This document shows, one piece after another, positions 56,543-64,000 of a DNA stretch of 64,000 bases. Both the position numbers and the translations under genes were made by a program. How positions within the stretch are numbered: position 1 is the stretch's first letter; each line of letters opens with the position of its first letter. The stretch comes from Aeoliella mucimassa (lineage in GTDB: Bacteria > Planctomycetota > Planctomycetia > Pirellulales > Lacipirellulaceae). The notes under the pieces are model-generated. The model made no database searches and was not told the DNA's origin. It saw only the letters and a program-made list of their open reading frames with translations. Where the stretch lies: assembly GCF_007748035.1 (NCBI RefSeq), contig NZ_CP036278.1:1364001-1428000 (forward strand), read 5' to 3'.

Positions 56543-57748
56543 TTAGGCGCCGAACTTGCCCATACGGCCAGCGTTGGCCAGGGCGAGCGACATCAGGTAC
56601 TTGGCTTCGAACTGACCAAGGCCCCCCTTCAGGCATTCGGCTTCGCCGAACGACTGGCACGGGTCGGTGCGGCAGTTCTTTGCCCACAGCAGCGTCGGTA
56701 CTGGGTGCCAGCTATGGCTAGCAAGCATCGACGGCGTGGAGTGGTCGCCGGTGCAGATGAAGACGTCGGGCTTGAGCTCCATGATCTTCGGCACGCAGGT
56801 GTCGAGTTCCTCGGTCCGCTTGGTCTTGGCTTCGAAGTTGCCGTCTTCGCCGGTCGAGTCGGTGTACTTGAAGTGGATGAAGAAGAAGTCGTAGTCGTTC
56901 CAGCTCGACTTCAGCACTTCCATTTGTTCGTCGAGGGTCTTCGCGTCGCCGATGATGTCCATGCCGACGAGTCGGGCGAGGCCTTTGTACATCGGATAGA
57001 CCGCAATCGCAGCGGCCTTGAGCCCGTAGACTTCCTCGTAGCTGGGGAGCGACGGCTTGCCGGCGATGCCACGCAGGGTGCAGCAGTTGGCCTTGGTTTC
57101 GTCTTTGAGCAATTGCTTGGCTTGCTTGACGAACTCGGCACAAACCTCGGCGGTTTTCTTGCTGGCTTCGTCGTTGGCCTTCGGCTCGAGCGGCGGAACG
57201 CCAGTGGCCTGCGGGTCGGTGTCGTCGACGTTGTCCGACAGGCCTTCGCCACGGAGAACGATGACAAAGCGGTGTTCCTTCACTGGCTCGACAAAGACTT
57301 CGATGCCAGGGATGGAGACCTCACGCAGCTTGATCGCCAGCGGGGCACTCTCTTCCGAAGGGATGCGGCCCGCGCGACGATCGGTGATCTTGCCATCGGC
57401 GTCGATCGTGCAGAAGTTCGCCCGAATGGCAACGTCGCCTGGTTGCAGCTCGAAGCCGATGCCGGTGGCTTCCAGGGCACCGCGGCCGATCAGGTACTTG
57501 ATGGGATCGTAACCGAACAGTCCCAAGTGGCCAGGGCCGCTACCGGGAGCAATGCCGGGGAACACCGGAATGCTGCTACCGAGTACGCCTTCGCTGGCGA
57601 GTTTGTCGAGGTTCGGCGTGGCGGCGGTTTCGAGCTCGGTCCGGCCGCCCGGCTGCTGCGGCAGGCCCCCCAGGCCATCGCCGACGAGCATCACTATCTT
57701 CGAATCGTTTTTTACGTGGAGGTCGCGGATCAGGTCGTGAATATCCAT
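56543..57748 (-). CDS. apgM: 2,3-bisphosphoglycerate-independent phosphoglycerate mutase, archaeal type
   Basis: A 401-residue metalloenzyme of the alkaline-phosphatase superfamily that interconverts 3- and 2-phosphoglycerate. The metal site is recognisable in VGDGLGGL (D24), TPNLDKLA, APGSGPGHLGLFGYDP (with the nucleophile Ser), HFKYTDSTGEDG and CTGDHSTPS. These are features of the archaeal ApgM type, not of the bacterial GpmI. It is cytosolic and glycolytic. The ATG is preceded by a 174-base spacer after pyrB on the same strand. Confidence 0.93.
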   Translation of the reverse strand: MDIHDLIRDLHVKNDSKIVMLVGDGLGGLPQQPGGRTELETAATPNLDKLASEGVLGSSIPVFPGIAPGSGPGHLGLFGYDPIKYLIGRGALEATGIGFELQPGDVAIRANFCTIDADGKITDRRAGRIPSEESAPLAIKLREVSIPGIEVFVEPVKEHRFVIVLRGEGLSDNVDDTDPQATGVPPLEPKANDEASKKTAEVCAEFVKQAKQLLKDETKANCCTLRGIAGKPSLPSYEEVYGLKAAAIAVYPMYKGLARLVGMDIIGDAKTLDEQMEVLKSSWNDYDFFFIHFKYTDSTGEDGNFEAKTKRTEELDTCVPKIMELKPDVFICTGDHSTPSMLASHSWHPVPTLLWAKNCRTDPCQSFGEAECLKGGLGQFEAKYLMSLALANAGRMGKFGA

Positions 57749-57922
57749 GGCTCGTGGGCGGGGTTGGAGTTGAGTGAAGGGTCGCCAGGCGAAGCGGTCG
57801 CCGTGAGTTCGATTTTACCGCTACCTGCCGATTTGCGGCAGGGCGGGGCAGACCGCCGCCGCTGCCAGCAGGCGGCGATTCGGCGCTACGCTACACGACT
57901 GGAAACCGCGCGTGCGGATTTG

Positions 57923-59176
57923 TCACACACTAAAATCGTTATGGAAGAATCGCATAATATGCCCGTCGACGTCGAACACGTGAGCCAAGAGCGCCGCGCG
58001 GGCCCACATGCCGTTGCGCGCCTGGCGAAAGTACATGGCTCGGGGGTCGTTATCGATCTCGGTCGGGATTTCGCCGAAGTGCTGATCGCGGGGGAACGGG
58101 TGCAGAATCGGGGCGTAGGGCTTCATCCGCGAAACGAGTTGCGGGGTCAGGCAGTACTGCGTGAGGTCGAGCGCTGCGTAGCCGGCCGCATCGTCCGACG
58201 TATCGTGCTCGCGTTGCACACGGGTCATGTACAACGCGTCGAGTGTCTCGATGATCGGCTTGCCGTCGAGCGTTTGTTCGAACGAGTCGAACTCGTAGAA
58301 CTGGGCCCCGCGGGCGGTGAGTCGCTCGCGGAGATCCTCACGCATCTGCAGCGACTGGTGATTCGGCGAAATGAACGCCAGCCGCACGTTTTCGTAGTTG
58401 GCCAGCAGCATGGCCAGCGACCGCACGGTGCGCCCACGGCCGATATCGCCGCAGAATGCGTAGGTTTTGTTCGACAGACCCTTGGTCAGGTTTTCGCAAC
58501 CAGGCGTGGTGCGGAGCGTTTCGAATCGCGACGAGTAGGACGAATCGTTGGGGCTCGTGAAGTTGAACGTACGCTGCAGGGTGTAGATGTCGAGCAGCGC
58601 CTGGGTCGGGTGCTCGTCGGCCCCGGAGCCAGCGTTGACGATCGGCACGCTACGGTTGCCGCTCCGCTCGAGGTCGTTCATCAGGTACGCGCAGCTTTCG
58701 GCCAGCCGAGCCATCGGCGACCGCATGACGATCAAATCGAAGTAGCTGCTGAACATCCGCAGCGAGTCGAATCGCGTTTCGCCCTTGGTTTCGCTCGACG
58801 TTTGCGGGTCGCGGACCTCGTTGCAGGTAATGCCGAGGATCTGGCAGGCGGCCATGAACGACAGGAACGTACGCGTCGAAGGCTGCGTGAAGTACAGCAT
58901 CGCCCGCTTGTGGTGCAGCAGGCTGATCAGGAAATCTTGCCCGGCGCGGTGCTTCGAAAGTTGGCGGATGACGTCGGCCACGCCGGCCAGTTCGTCGAGC
59001 AACGCGGGATTGAACTGGCCCGAGAAAATCACGTGCCGCAGGCGACCGTTGCGGGCCAATTCCGGGGTTTTGGCCATTTGAGGCCGCTGAAGTCGGCCTT
59101 CGTAAAGCAGTAAATCGCGTTCGTCTTGAGTTTTGGGAGCAGAATCGGAAGCAGGCGAAGACATAACCACAGACAT
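57923..59176 (-). CDS. pyrB: Aspartate carbamoyltransferase, catalytic chain (long form)
   Basis: A 417-residue enzyme of pyrimidine synthesis that joins carbamoyl phosphate and aspartate. The carbamoyl-phosphate motif is STRT at 100-103, HPTQ is at 189-192 and the C-terminal HPFPRDQHFGEIP and DNDPRAMYFRQARNGMWAR segment is typical. It is about 100 residues longer than the usual 310: an N-terminal extension of about 45 and an insertion near 203-236 (Ser/Thr-rich). A regulatory pyrI gene is not seen. It precedes apgM on the same strand. Confidence 0.9.
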   Translation of the reverse strand: MSVVMSSPASDSAPKTQDERDLLLYEGRLQRPQMAKTPELARNGRLRHVIFSGQFNPALLDELAGVADVIRQLSKHRAGQDFLISLLHHKRAMLYFTQPSTRTFLSFMAACQILGITCNEVRDPQTSSETKGETRFDSLRMFSSYFDLIVMRSPMARLAESCAYLMNDLERSGNRSVPIVNAGSGADEHPTQALLDIYTLQRTFNFTSPNDSSYSSRFETLRTTPGCENLTKGLSNKTYAFCGDIGRGRTVRSLAMLLANYENVRLAFISPNHQSLQMREDLRERLTARGAQFYEFDSFEQTLDGKPIIETLDALYMTRVQREHDTSDDAAGYAALDLTQYCLTPQLVSRMKPYAPILHPFPRDQHFGEIPTEIDNDPRAMYFRQARNGMWARAALLAHVFDVDGHIMRFFHNDFSV

Positions 59177-59354
59177 TGCGCGAACCTGGGGGAGGAAGGG
59201 GGCGAAGCGCTTCGCCAGTTATCGCACAACGAGAAGCCGATCGTCAACACCTGCGTTTTGGAAACCGCGAGAACTTTATCCACAAATCACCATCGAACCC
59301 ACGAGCAATGCGATGAGCGACGACGTGCAACTTGCTTCACCCGCCCGCCGAACG

Positions 59355-60260
59355 CTACGGCTGCGCGACTTCCGCTTCTTTGGAGGGAGCCGGTTCCGCG
59401 TGGCCGAACTTCTCGCGCATGTAGGCTTCGGCCCGCTCGCCACCTTCACCGCCGGCGCCGGCCACGCCGTGCGAGCCCCCTTTCACCACGTACAGCTCCA
59501 CTTCGACTTCGGCTTTCTCGAGCGCGGCTTCCAACACCGCTGCGTGTTCGAACGGCACAATCTTATCCGCATCGCCATGCACGATGAGCATCGGAGGATC
59601 GTCGTCGCTCGCAAAGCTCGCCGGCGAGACATCCTTCACCCGCTCGGCCTCCAGCTGGTCGGCCGGGGTTCCAGGAGCCACGCCGAGCAACCGAAAGTAA
59701 CCAGGGTGCGTATGTTCGATCTTGCTCAGCAGCCCCCAGTCGGTGGGACCGGCGAACGGAATCGCAAACGCGACGCGGGAACTCTGCCGGGCGACGGGAT
59801 CGTCGGAGTCGGGATTCGCCTCGTCGTCTTGCAGCGCCATGTACGCAGTGAGATGCCCGCCGGCCGAACCGCCGGTCACGCCGATACGGTGCGGGGCGAT
59901 GTTCCACTCCTCCGCGTGCTGGCGAACGTACTGAATCGCCCGCGCGCAGTCGTCGACCTGAGCCGGATGCACGGCCACGTTGGTAAAGCGATACTCCACC
60001 GAGACCACCGCCAGCCAGCCCTCGTTGTTCGCCTTGCGCAGGAAGTAAGGCACGTCCGCTTTCGACCCCGCCTCCCAACCACCCCCATGAATGAACACCA
60101 TGACCGGCGCGGGCTCCTGGGTGTCCGCCAGATACACGTCGAGCTTCTGCGACTCGTGCTGATCGTCGTAAGCAATGTCGCGAAGCACCTGCTCTTCGCC
60201 ATGAGCCCAACCGACCAACAACATCGACCACACCAACGCACTAGCGACCACCTTACGCAT
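59355..60260 (-). CDS. Secreted alpha/beta hydrolase (carboxylesterase/HSL-like)
   Basis: A 301-residue protein. Residues 1-22 are a signal peptide (KVVASALVWSMLLVGWAHG). The oxyanion loop is HGGGW, the nucleophile Ser is in GGSAGG, the acid is in VHGDADKIVP and the His is in GGSHGV. This is the layout of esterases of the hormone-sensitive-lipase/BD-FAE group, which cut acetyl or other esters from small molecules or polysaccharides. ATG 60260 has AGGAG 6 bases upstream; the 17 extra residues of the open frame are not used. Confidence 0.92.
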   Translation of the reverse strand: MRKVVASALVWSMLLVGWAHGEEQVLRDIAYDDQHESQKLDVYLADTQEPAPVMVFIHGGGWEAGSKADVPYFLRKANNEGWLAVVSVEYRFTNVAVHPAQVDDCARAIQYVRQHAEEWNIAPHRIGVTGGSAGGHLTAYMALQDDEANPDSDDPVARQSSRVAFAIPFAGPTDWGLLSKIEHTHPGYFRLLGVAPGTPADQLEAERVKDVSPASFASDDDPPMLIVHGDADKIVPFEHAAVLEAALEKAEVEVELYVVKGGSHGVAGAGGEGGERAEAYMREKFGHAEPAPSKEAEVAQP

Positions 60261-60377
60261 CGTCGTCTCCTTCGCAGTACCGAAGTGAATGATTGTTTCA
60301 AGCGGACCCATTCTACCGAGGGGACGCGGGGGGAGACAATCAATTCAGCGGTTCAGGAGGAGGGTCGCATTGTTGGC

Positions 60378-60656
60378 TTACTTACGCCCACGTATGCAGT
60401 ATGGAGACTCCGGGGGTTGCGGCAGTTCACTCGCAGACCGCGACGACTTCGATACGGAGATGAGACGATATGGCATCGGCTTTATCATGAGTTGCGGAGT
60501 CGTGTAGAACACGGCAAATACCCAACGACTGGGTTCGTCCGCTCGGAGGCTAGCACCGTATACACTCGCATCCGGTGCGGTATCCGCAACATACTGAAGT
60601 GCCAGCTTGCGGGCTTCGCGACTTTCCTTGTCGAGACCAATCAGCCACCTAAACAT
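60378..60656 (-). CDS. Small conserved-looking soluble protein, function unknown
   Basis: A 92-residue protein with protein-like composition throughout: an Arg/Lys/Glu helix (GLDKESREARKLALQYVA), then beta strands (WVFAVFYTT, PMPYRLISVSK) and a Pro-rich end (ELPQPPESPYCIRGRK). GGAAA lies upstream of ATG 60656. No family was recognised. Confidence 0.55.
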   Translation of the reverse strand: MFRWLIGLDKESREARKLALQYVADTAPDASVYGASLRADEPSRWVFAVFYTTPQLMIKPMPYRLISVSKSSRSASELPQPPESPYCIRGRK

Positions 60657-60804
60657 CACATCGTTTCCACTAAATCGAGTCTCTGCTGGAATGATTTATT
60701 ACCGGTTCACTTAAGTATATGTCTCATCGAAGGCTCACAACAACCTCGCTCGGCGCAAGGCACCTCGGCACTTTTTCTGGACCATCGAGCGTTTGAGGCT
60801 TATT

Positions 60805-61281
60805 ATGAGAAACCTTCACTTGGTTGTTCTGGGAAACCCCAACGAACAGGGGGTCTGCTACCAATCGGAATCAGCTCTGAAGTTTACCGTGTACGCTGAA
60901 TCTAGTTTTGAGCTTGTTGAGGATGCCACATTTACTGGCACTGCTTCGGTTCAACTGAAAGGCAACCACATTAAGTTCCGCGGAACCGATGAACTTGAAT
61001 GGTACGAGCCAGACAACCCAATGCCTCGCGAACAATGTCCTTGCTGTGACTACATTTCTCTCCCGGAGCGAAACAATTATCTAATATGCCCCATTTGCTT
61101 TTGGGAAGACGATGGCATTGATGTCGATCGCCTGGACGTTCATTCTGGGCCCAATCAAATGACGCTTCGAACAGGGCGGGCTAACTTTCAACGAATCGGA
61201 GCATGTGATGAGGAGATGCTGGTAAACGTTTTGCCTGCTGCTGAAAGAGATGCTTTCGAGCACCGATCACGGTCCCTGTGA
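60805..61281 (+). CDS. CPCC-type zinc-ribbon-like protein
   Basis: A 158-residue protein. The C-terminal half has the cysteine-rich CPCC domain: CPCC near residue 75, then CPICFWEDDG, HSGPNQMTLRTGRANF and an acidic end. The four cysteines probably bind one metal ion. The N-terminal half is beta-rich and unassigned. CPCC-domain proteins are often small, accessory and found near toxin-immunity or mobile DNA. ATG 60805 is preferred over TTG 60793. The stretch 61282-61558 after it holds no gene. Confidence 0.75.
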   Translation: MRNLHLVVLGNPNEQGVCYQSESALKFTVYAESSFELVEDATFTGTASVQLKGNHIKFRGTDELEWYEPDNPMPREQCPCCDYISLPERNNYLICPICFWEDDGIDVDRLDVHSGPNQMTLRTGRANFQRIGACDEEMLVNVLPAAERDAFEHRSRSL

Positions 61282-61558
61282 AAGCTGGATTCGACGAACC
61301 CGTCAAATATGGATTGTCACCGGGTGGGGCCTGCGAAGTCGATTGCCTCTATGGTGCCCAAGCGTGATACGGAGTTAAGTCACTGCTCGCCGCTCTTCTG
61401 CAGCGTGCTTTACGACGGTAACCTCAGCAGCAAGAAACATAGTCGACCAAAGACCTTCACACCGAAGCTCATCTCATGAAAAACTGCTAGGCAGCAAGTC
61501 CATCGCCTGTTAGCCTGAGGTTTGTCCTCAACCAAGTCCTTTAGCCACTTAACTCAAC

Positions 61559-62044
61559 ATGCATCGACCGACCTGGCGTTTCTCGCTGCGTGCGTTTCTT
61601 CTGGCGTTTACGCTTCTGGCGATACTCATGGGGTGGTGGGTGCATTCCGCGCGTCGCCAAGCGTAAGCAGCCGAGTGGGTTGCTTCGCAAGGGGGACACC
61701 TTACGTTCGCCTACGAACGTCCCACGGAGAACGGCTCTTATCCCCAAGGGGCGAGCCCGCCGGGACCGGAGTGGCTGCGAGACATCGTCGGTATTCACTA
61801 TTTCTCATCGGTCATCGGAGTGACTCTCGACCGCGATGAAATCGATAACCTTCAGCCGCTGGGTGATCTCGCACAGATAGAGAGCCTGGCCTTGATGAAT
61901 TATGTCTCGCCCGAAACCGATTGGTCCTGCCTGACCGAGTTGAAGCATCTCAAGAAGCTCCACTTGGGTTACACGGGACTCGATACCGAGGCAATCAAGA
62001 GACTTAAAGAAACACTGCCCGAGTGCGAAGTTATAGAACACTAA
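61559..62044 (+). pseudogene. LRR protein pseudogene with one in-frame stop
   Basis: One reading frame runs from ATG 61559 to TAA 62042-62044 and is broken only by TAA at 61664-61666 (codon 36). It encodes a basic start (RPTWRFSLRAF), a membrane helix (LLAFTLLAILMGWWV), then after the stop EWVASQGGHLTFAYERP, PPGPEWLRDIVG and two LRRs ending LPECEVIEH. The layout matches the intact protein at 28229. A single base change from CAA or GAA would explain the stop. The part after the stop could be translated from an internal ATG at 61820 or elsewhere, but it lacks the anchor. Confidence 0.8.
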
Positions 62045-62238
62045 AGCCTCGCAACCTATTTGTCGTTATGCGCTAGATTGTGGCGAATTTTTGTAGTGAA
62101 GGCCGGTGCACCATGACTGGCATATAAAAGTGTCACGCTGATGGCGTAGAAATTGCACGACTACTCAAATTGCCTTGAAGTCCCCGTTGCAGAAAAGTAA
62201 CTTGTCATGTTCTGGGAAAACAGTTTGTTCTTGGAGAA

Positions 62239-62613
62239 ATGGGTCTCGTGAAATCGTTCCGCCTCGATAATGGTGTCATCGACAGTTGGCCAGCGATTCT
62301 GTTTGCGCTCGGGGTGACTGCCTTTCTCGCATACCTGGGGTGGTTAGATGCCGTTTGGCGAGCGACGTTTATTCTATTTGGCGCGTCCTATTTCGGCTAT
62401 GCAGCGCGGGGCTCTCTGACGAGTCGCCTACGTTCGAAGTACCCTAACGCTACGCATATCTGGTTGGTTTCAATTGGACTGACCAGTGCCAGTCTTGGAG
62501 TGGTCACAAGAATGCTCTTTCCATCTCTTCAAGGCGGATTGACGGACTACGTATGGATCTCCATTTCCTTCTCTACCATTTTACTATTTGTCATGGCCTT
62601 GTTGAACAATTAG
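62239..62613 (+). CDS. Small membrane protein truncated by an IS5 insertion
   Basis: As present it has 124 residues with three or four hydrophobic segments (WPAILFALGVTAFLAYLGW, ATFILFGASYFGYAA, IWLVSIGLTSASLGVV, WISISFSTILLFVM). The last six codons (MALLNN) come from the left end of an IS5-family element inserted at 62595. Removing the element and one 9-bp duplication restores a frame that ends 17 codons past ILLFV as IVNRRDPDVLN. The loss is therefore only the short C-terminal tail, and the protein may still fold. No family was recognised. Confidence 0.7.
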   Translation: MGLVKSFRLDNGVIDSWPAILFALGVTAFLAYLGWLDAVWRATFILFGASYFGYAARGSLTSRLRSKYPNATHIWLVSIGLTSASLGVVTRMLFPSLQGGLTDYVWISISFSTILLFVMALLNN

Positions 62614-63629
62614 TCACAAACCTCCGTAAAAACTAACGTGGAATGGAACCACGTACCTTTTTTACGGAGATCGAACATGGCTACGAAAGAAAAACGAACC
62701 TACAAAGTCACGAACTGGAAGGAGTATAACAAGTCGCTCATCGAGCGTGGAAACATCACTATTTGGTTTAGCGACGAGGCGTTGGAGAACTGGGAACATC
62801 CTAACGACCAGACAAAAGTCGGTCGCCCTTTTGTCTTCAGCGATACGGCGATCGAGTGCTTGCTGACGATTCGCGAACTGCTGAAACTTCCCTATCGGCA
62901 GACTGAGGGATTCGGCCGCTCGCTGGTGGCGATGTTGGGCGTCGAGGCAGCGATTCCCAATTATTCTTCGCTCGCCAAGCGAGCCAGCAAGCTGAATGTT
63001 TCGCTCGATATCGCTAACAAGAGGGGCGACATCGATATCGTGGTGGATAGCACCGGCATGAAAGTGTTTGGCGAGGGCGAATGGAAGATGCGGACGCATG
63101 GCAAGTCGAAGCGGCGGACATGGCGGAAGCTGCATTTGTCGGTGAATCCTGACACCCGCGAGATTGTGGCGGAGATTTTGACCGAGAACAGTTGCCACGA
63201 TGCCGATGCGGTTCCCGAAATGCTGGAGCAGGTGGAGCAGCCCGTAAAAAAGTTTCACGGCGACGGTAGTTACGACAAGTGGAAGGTTTATGAAGGGCTG
63301 GAATCCGAAGGCATTGAGCCGGTGATTCCGCCGCAGCACAACGCCAAGATCAAACAACATGGCAACTCTGCGGAGGAGCCTTTGCCCCGGGACGAGGCAA
63401 TTCGTCAGATTCGACGCAAGGGGCGTAGGAGTTGGAAAGAGGAAGTGGGCTATCATCGTAGAAGCTTGGCGGAAACGACCATGTACCGAGTGAAACAAAG
63501 CTTTGGGAGCCATCTCAAAAACCGAGTATTCGAAAACCAACAAACGGAAGCCCGCTTGCGCTGTAAAATCATCAATCAATTCACCCAACTCGGGCTTCCA
63601 CAGTTCGAGTGGAGTTAGTCAACAAGGCC
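62595..63629 (+). mobile_element. IS5-family (IS903-like) insertion sequence with 9-bp target duplication
   Basis: The 1035-bp element starts GGCCTTGTTGA and ends with its complement TCAACAAGGCC. The bases ATTTGTCAT flank it on both sides (62586-62594 and 63630-63638), the 9-bp duplication expected for IS903-like members. It contains one intact transposase gene. The intact duplication marks a recent insertion. Confidence 0.95.
62677..63618 (+). CDS. IS5-family transposase
   Basis: A 313-residue DDE transposase. Asp residues are in VVDSTGMKVFGEGEW (about 129) and HGDGSYD (about 200), and the Glu lies in YHRRSLAETTMYRVKQ near 268, an IS903-like pattern. GGAG lies 8 bases before ATG 62677; an earlier GTG at 62638 lacks support. 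The frame is intact, so the element may still be mobile. Confidence 0.95.
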   Translation: MATKEKRTYKVTNWKEYNKSLIERGNITIWFSDEALENWEHPNDQTKVGRPFVFSDTAIECLLTIRELLKLPYRQTEGFGRSLVAMLGVEAAIPNYSSLAKRASKLNVSLDIANKRGDIDIVVDSTGMKVFGEGEWKMRTHGKSKRRTWRKLHLSVNPDTREIVAEILTENSCHDADAVPEMLEQVEQPVKKFHGDGSYDKWKVYEGLESEGIEPVIPPQHNAKIKQHGNSAEEPLPRDEAIRQIRRKGRRSWKEEVGYHRRSLAETTMYRVKQSFGSHLKNRVFENQQTEARLRCKIINQFTQLGLPQFEWS

Positions 63630-63804
63630 ATTTGTCATTGTTAATCGTCGCGATCCCGACGTGCTCAATTAAGGACACGGAATGCCGCTGACAAGTCTCA
63701 ATGGCCCGAACAGGAGTCATAGTTCTACGCCAGTTATCTCGGTTAGCTAGCAGGCTCCAAGCCCTCCCCAAACGACTCCAGAATTCTCCCCAGTTTCTTG
63801 TAGT

Positions 63805-63876
63805 AATTGGCCACCTGGTGTGCATTAATGAACAGTACACTCTCTTGTGATGGGTGCGTCGATCTTTGACAACTCG
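63805..63876 (+). repeat. Dispersed element, copy C, left end
   Basis: It aligns with 55968-56040 over about 70 bases. Between it and the right-end block at 63953 only about 75 bases remain and no HTH gene is present. Confidence 0.65.
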
Positions 63877-63952
63877 AACCTCAAGGCAGCACTTGGGCTA
63901 CGCAGTGCTCCGGACCGTGAGTCGCCTGGGCACTCAGCGGGCAAATGTCCCC

Positions 63953-64000
63953 AATTGCCCCCACTCAGCAGCGGGGTGGGGCGAAACTCCCTGCGGGCGT
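63953..64000 (+). repeat. Dispersed repeat, copy C, right end (cut by window)
   Basis: The last 48 bases match the start of copies A (1076) and B (56188), including TTGCCCCCACTC and GGTGGGGCGAAACTCCC. The rest lies outside the window. The stretch 63673-63804 holds nothing recognisable. Confidence 0.75.

Noticed and set aside
56522-59113. 863-codon plus-strand frame
   Set aside because: It spans two recognised minus-strand enzymes (apgM and pyrB) and their spacer, so it is an antisense artefact.
63619-63840. 73-codon minus-strand frame
   Set aside because: It covers the IS5 end, the interrupted gene's tail and part of a dispersed repeat; its composition is not protein-like.

Overview
The window is chromosomal DNA from a planctomycete, most likely of the order Pirellulales. 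This rests on gene content: two DUF1559 proteins with type IV prepilin-like N-termini, a large PEP-CTERM protein with dockerin-like repeats, short membrane-anchored leucine-rich-repeat (LRR) proteins, a DUF58/BatA/vWA gene cluster ending in a squalene-cyclase-like protein, and an archaeal-type phosphoglycerate mutase. The taxonomic call is inference; no rRNA or tRNA gene was seen.

Layout. 1-4.2 kb: the end of an unknown gene and its terminator, a small helix-turn-helix (HTH) gene whose 3' end is a dispersed repeat, then DUF1559 and PEP-CTERM genes on the minus strand. 4.7-12.9 kb, plus strand: a YceH-like protein, a BASS-type transporter, gltX, a VKOR-thioredoxin fusion and a divergent Hsp70. 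12.9-24.5 kb, minus strand: a methyltransferase/hydrolase fusion, a second DUF1559 gene, an Old Yellow Enzyme with an MFS exporter, and the 2-oxoglutarate dehydrogenase operon (sucA-sucB-lpd). 24.8-28.1 kb: an AraC regulator with an apparent frameshift, divergent from a zinc alcohol dehydrogenase and an aldo/keto reductase that it may control. 28.2-37 kb: an LRR protein, a GH2 glycosidase, a pgsB-pgsC-pgsW poly-gamma-glutamate set and an acyltransferase.

37.1-50.3 kb is a co-directional cluster: DUF58, BatA-like, vWA/GATase-like, a large DUF4175-like membrane protein, a small secreted protein, a squalene-cyclase-like toroid protein, and an exported protein combining an NPCBM domain, a Cx5R tyrosine-phosphatase loop and a C-terminal c-type haem motif. 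No MoxR ATPase is next to it in the window. The genes look translationally linked (for example the ATGA overlap at 48231-48234) and probably act together at the cell envelope.

50.3-64 kb is accessory and partly decayed: small hypothetical, lipoprotein and LRR genes, a duplicated gene tail next to an orphan signal peptide, an IS4-family element with 36-bp inverted repeats, an LRR pseudogene with one in-frame stop, and an IS5-family element with a 9-bp target duplication that cuts off the end of a membrane-protein gene. Housekeeping genes for phosphoglycerate mutase and aspartate carbamoyltransferase and an esterase lie within it. Two MITE-like copies of the repeat carried by the first HTH gene lie at 55.9-56.3 kb and at the right edge of the window.
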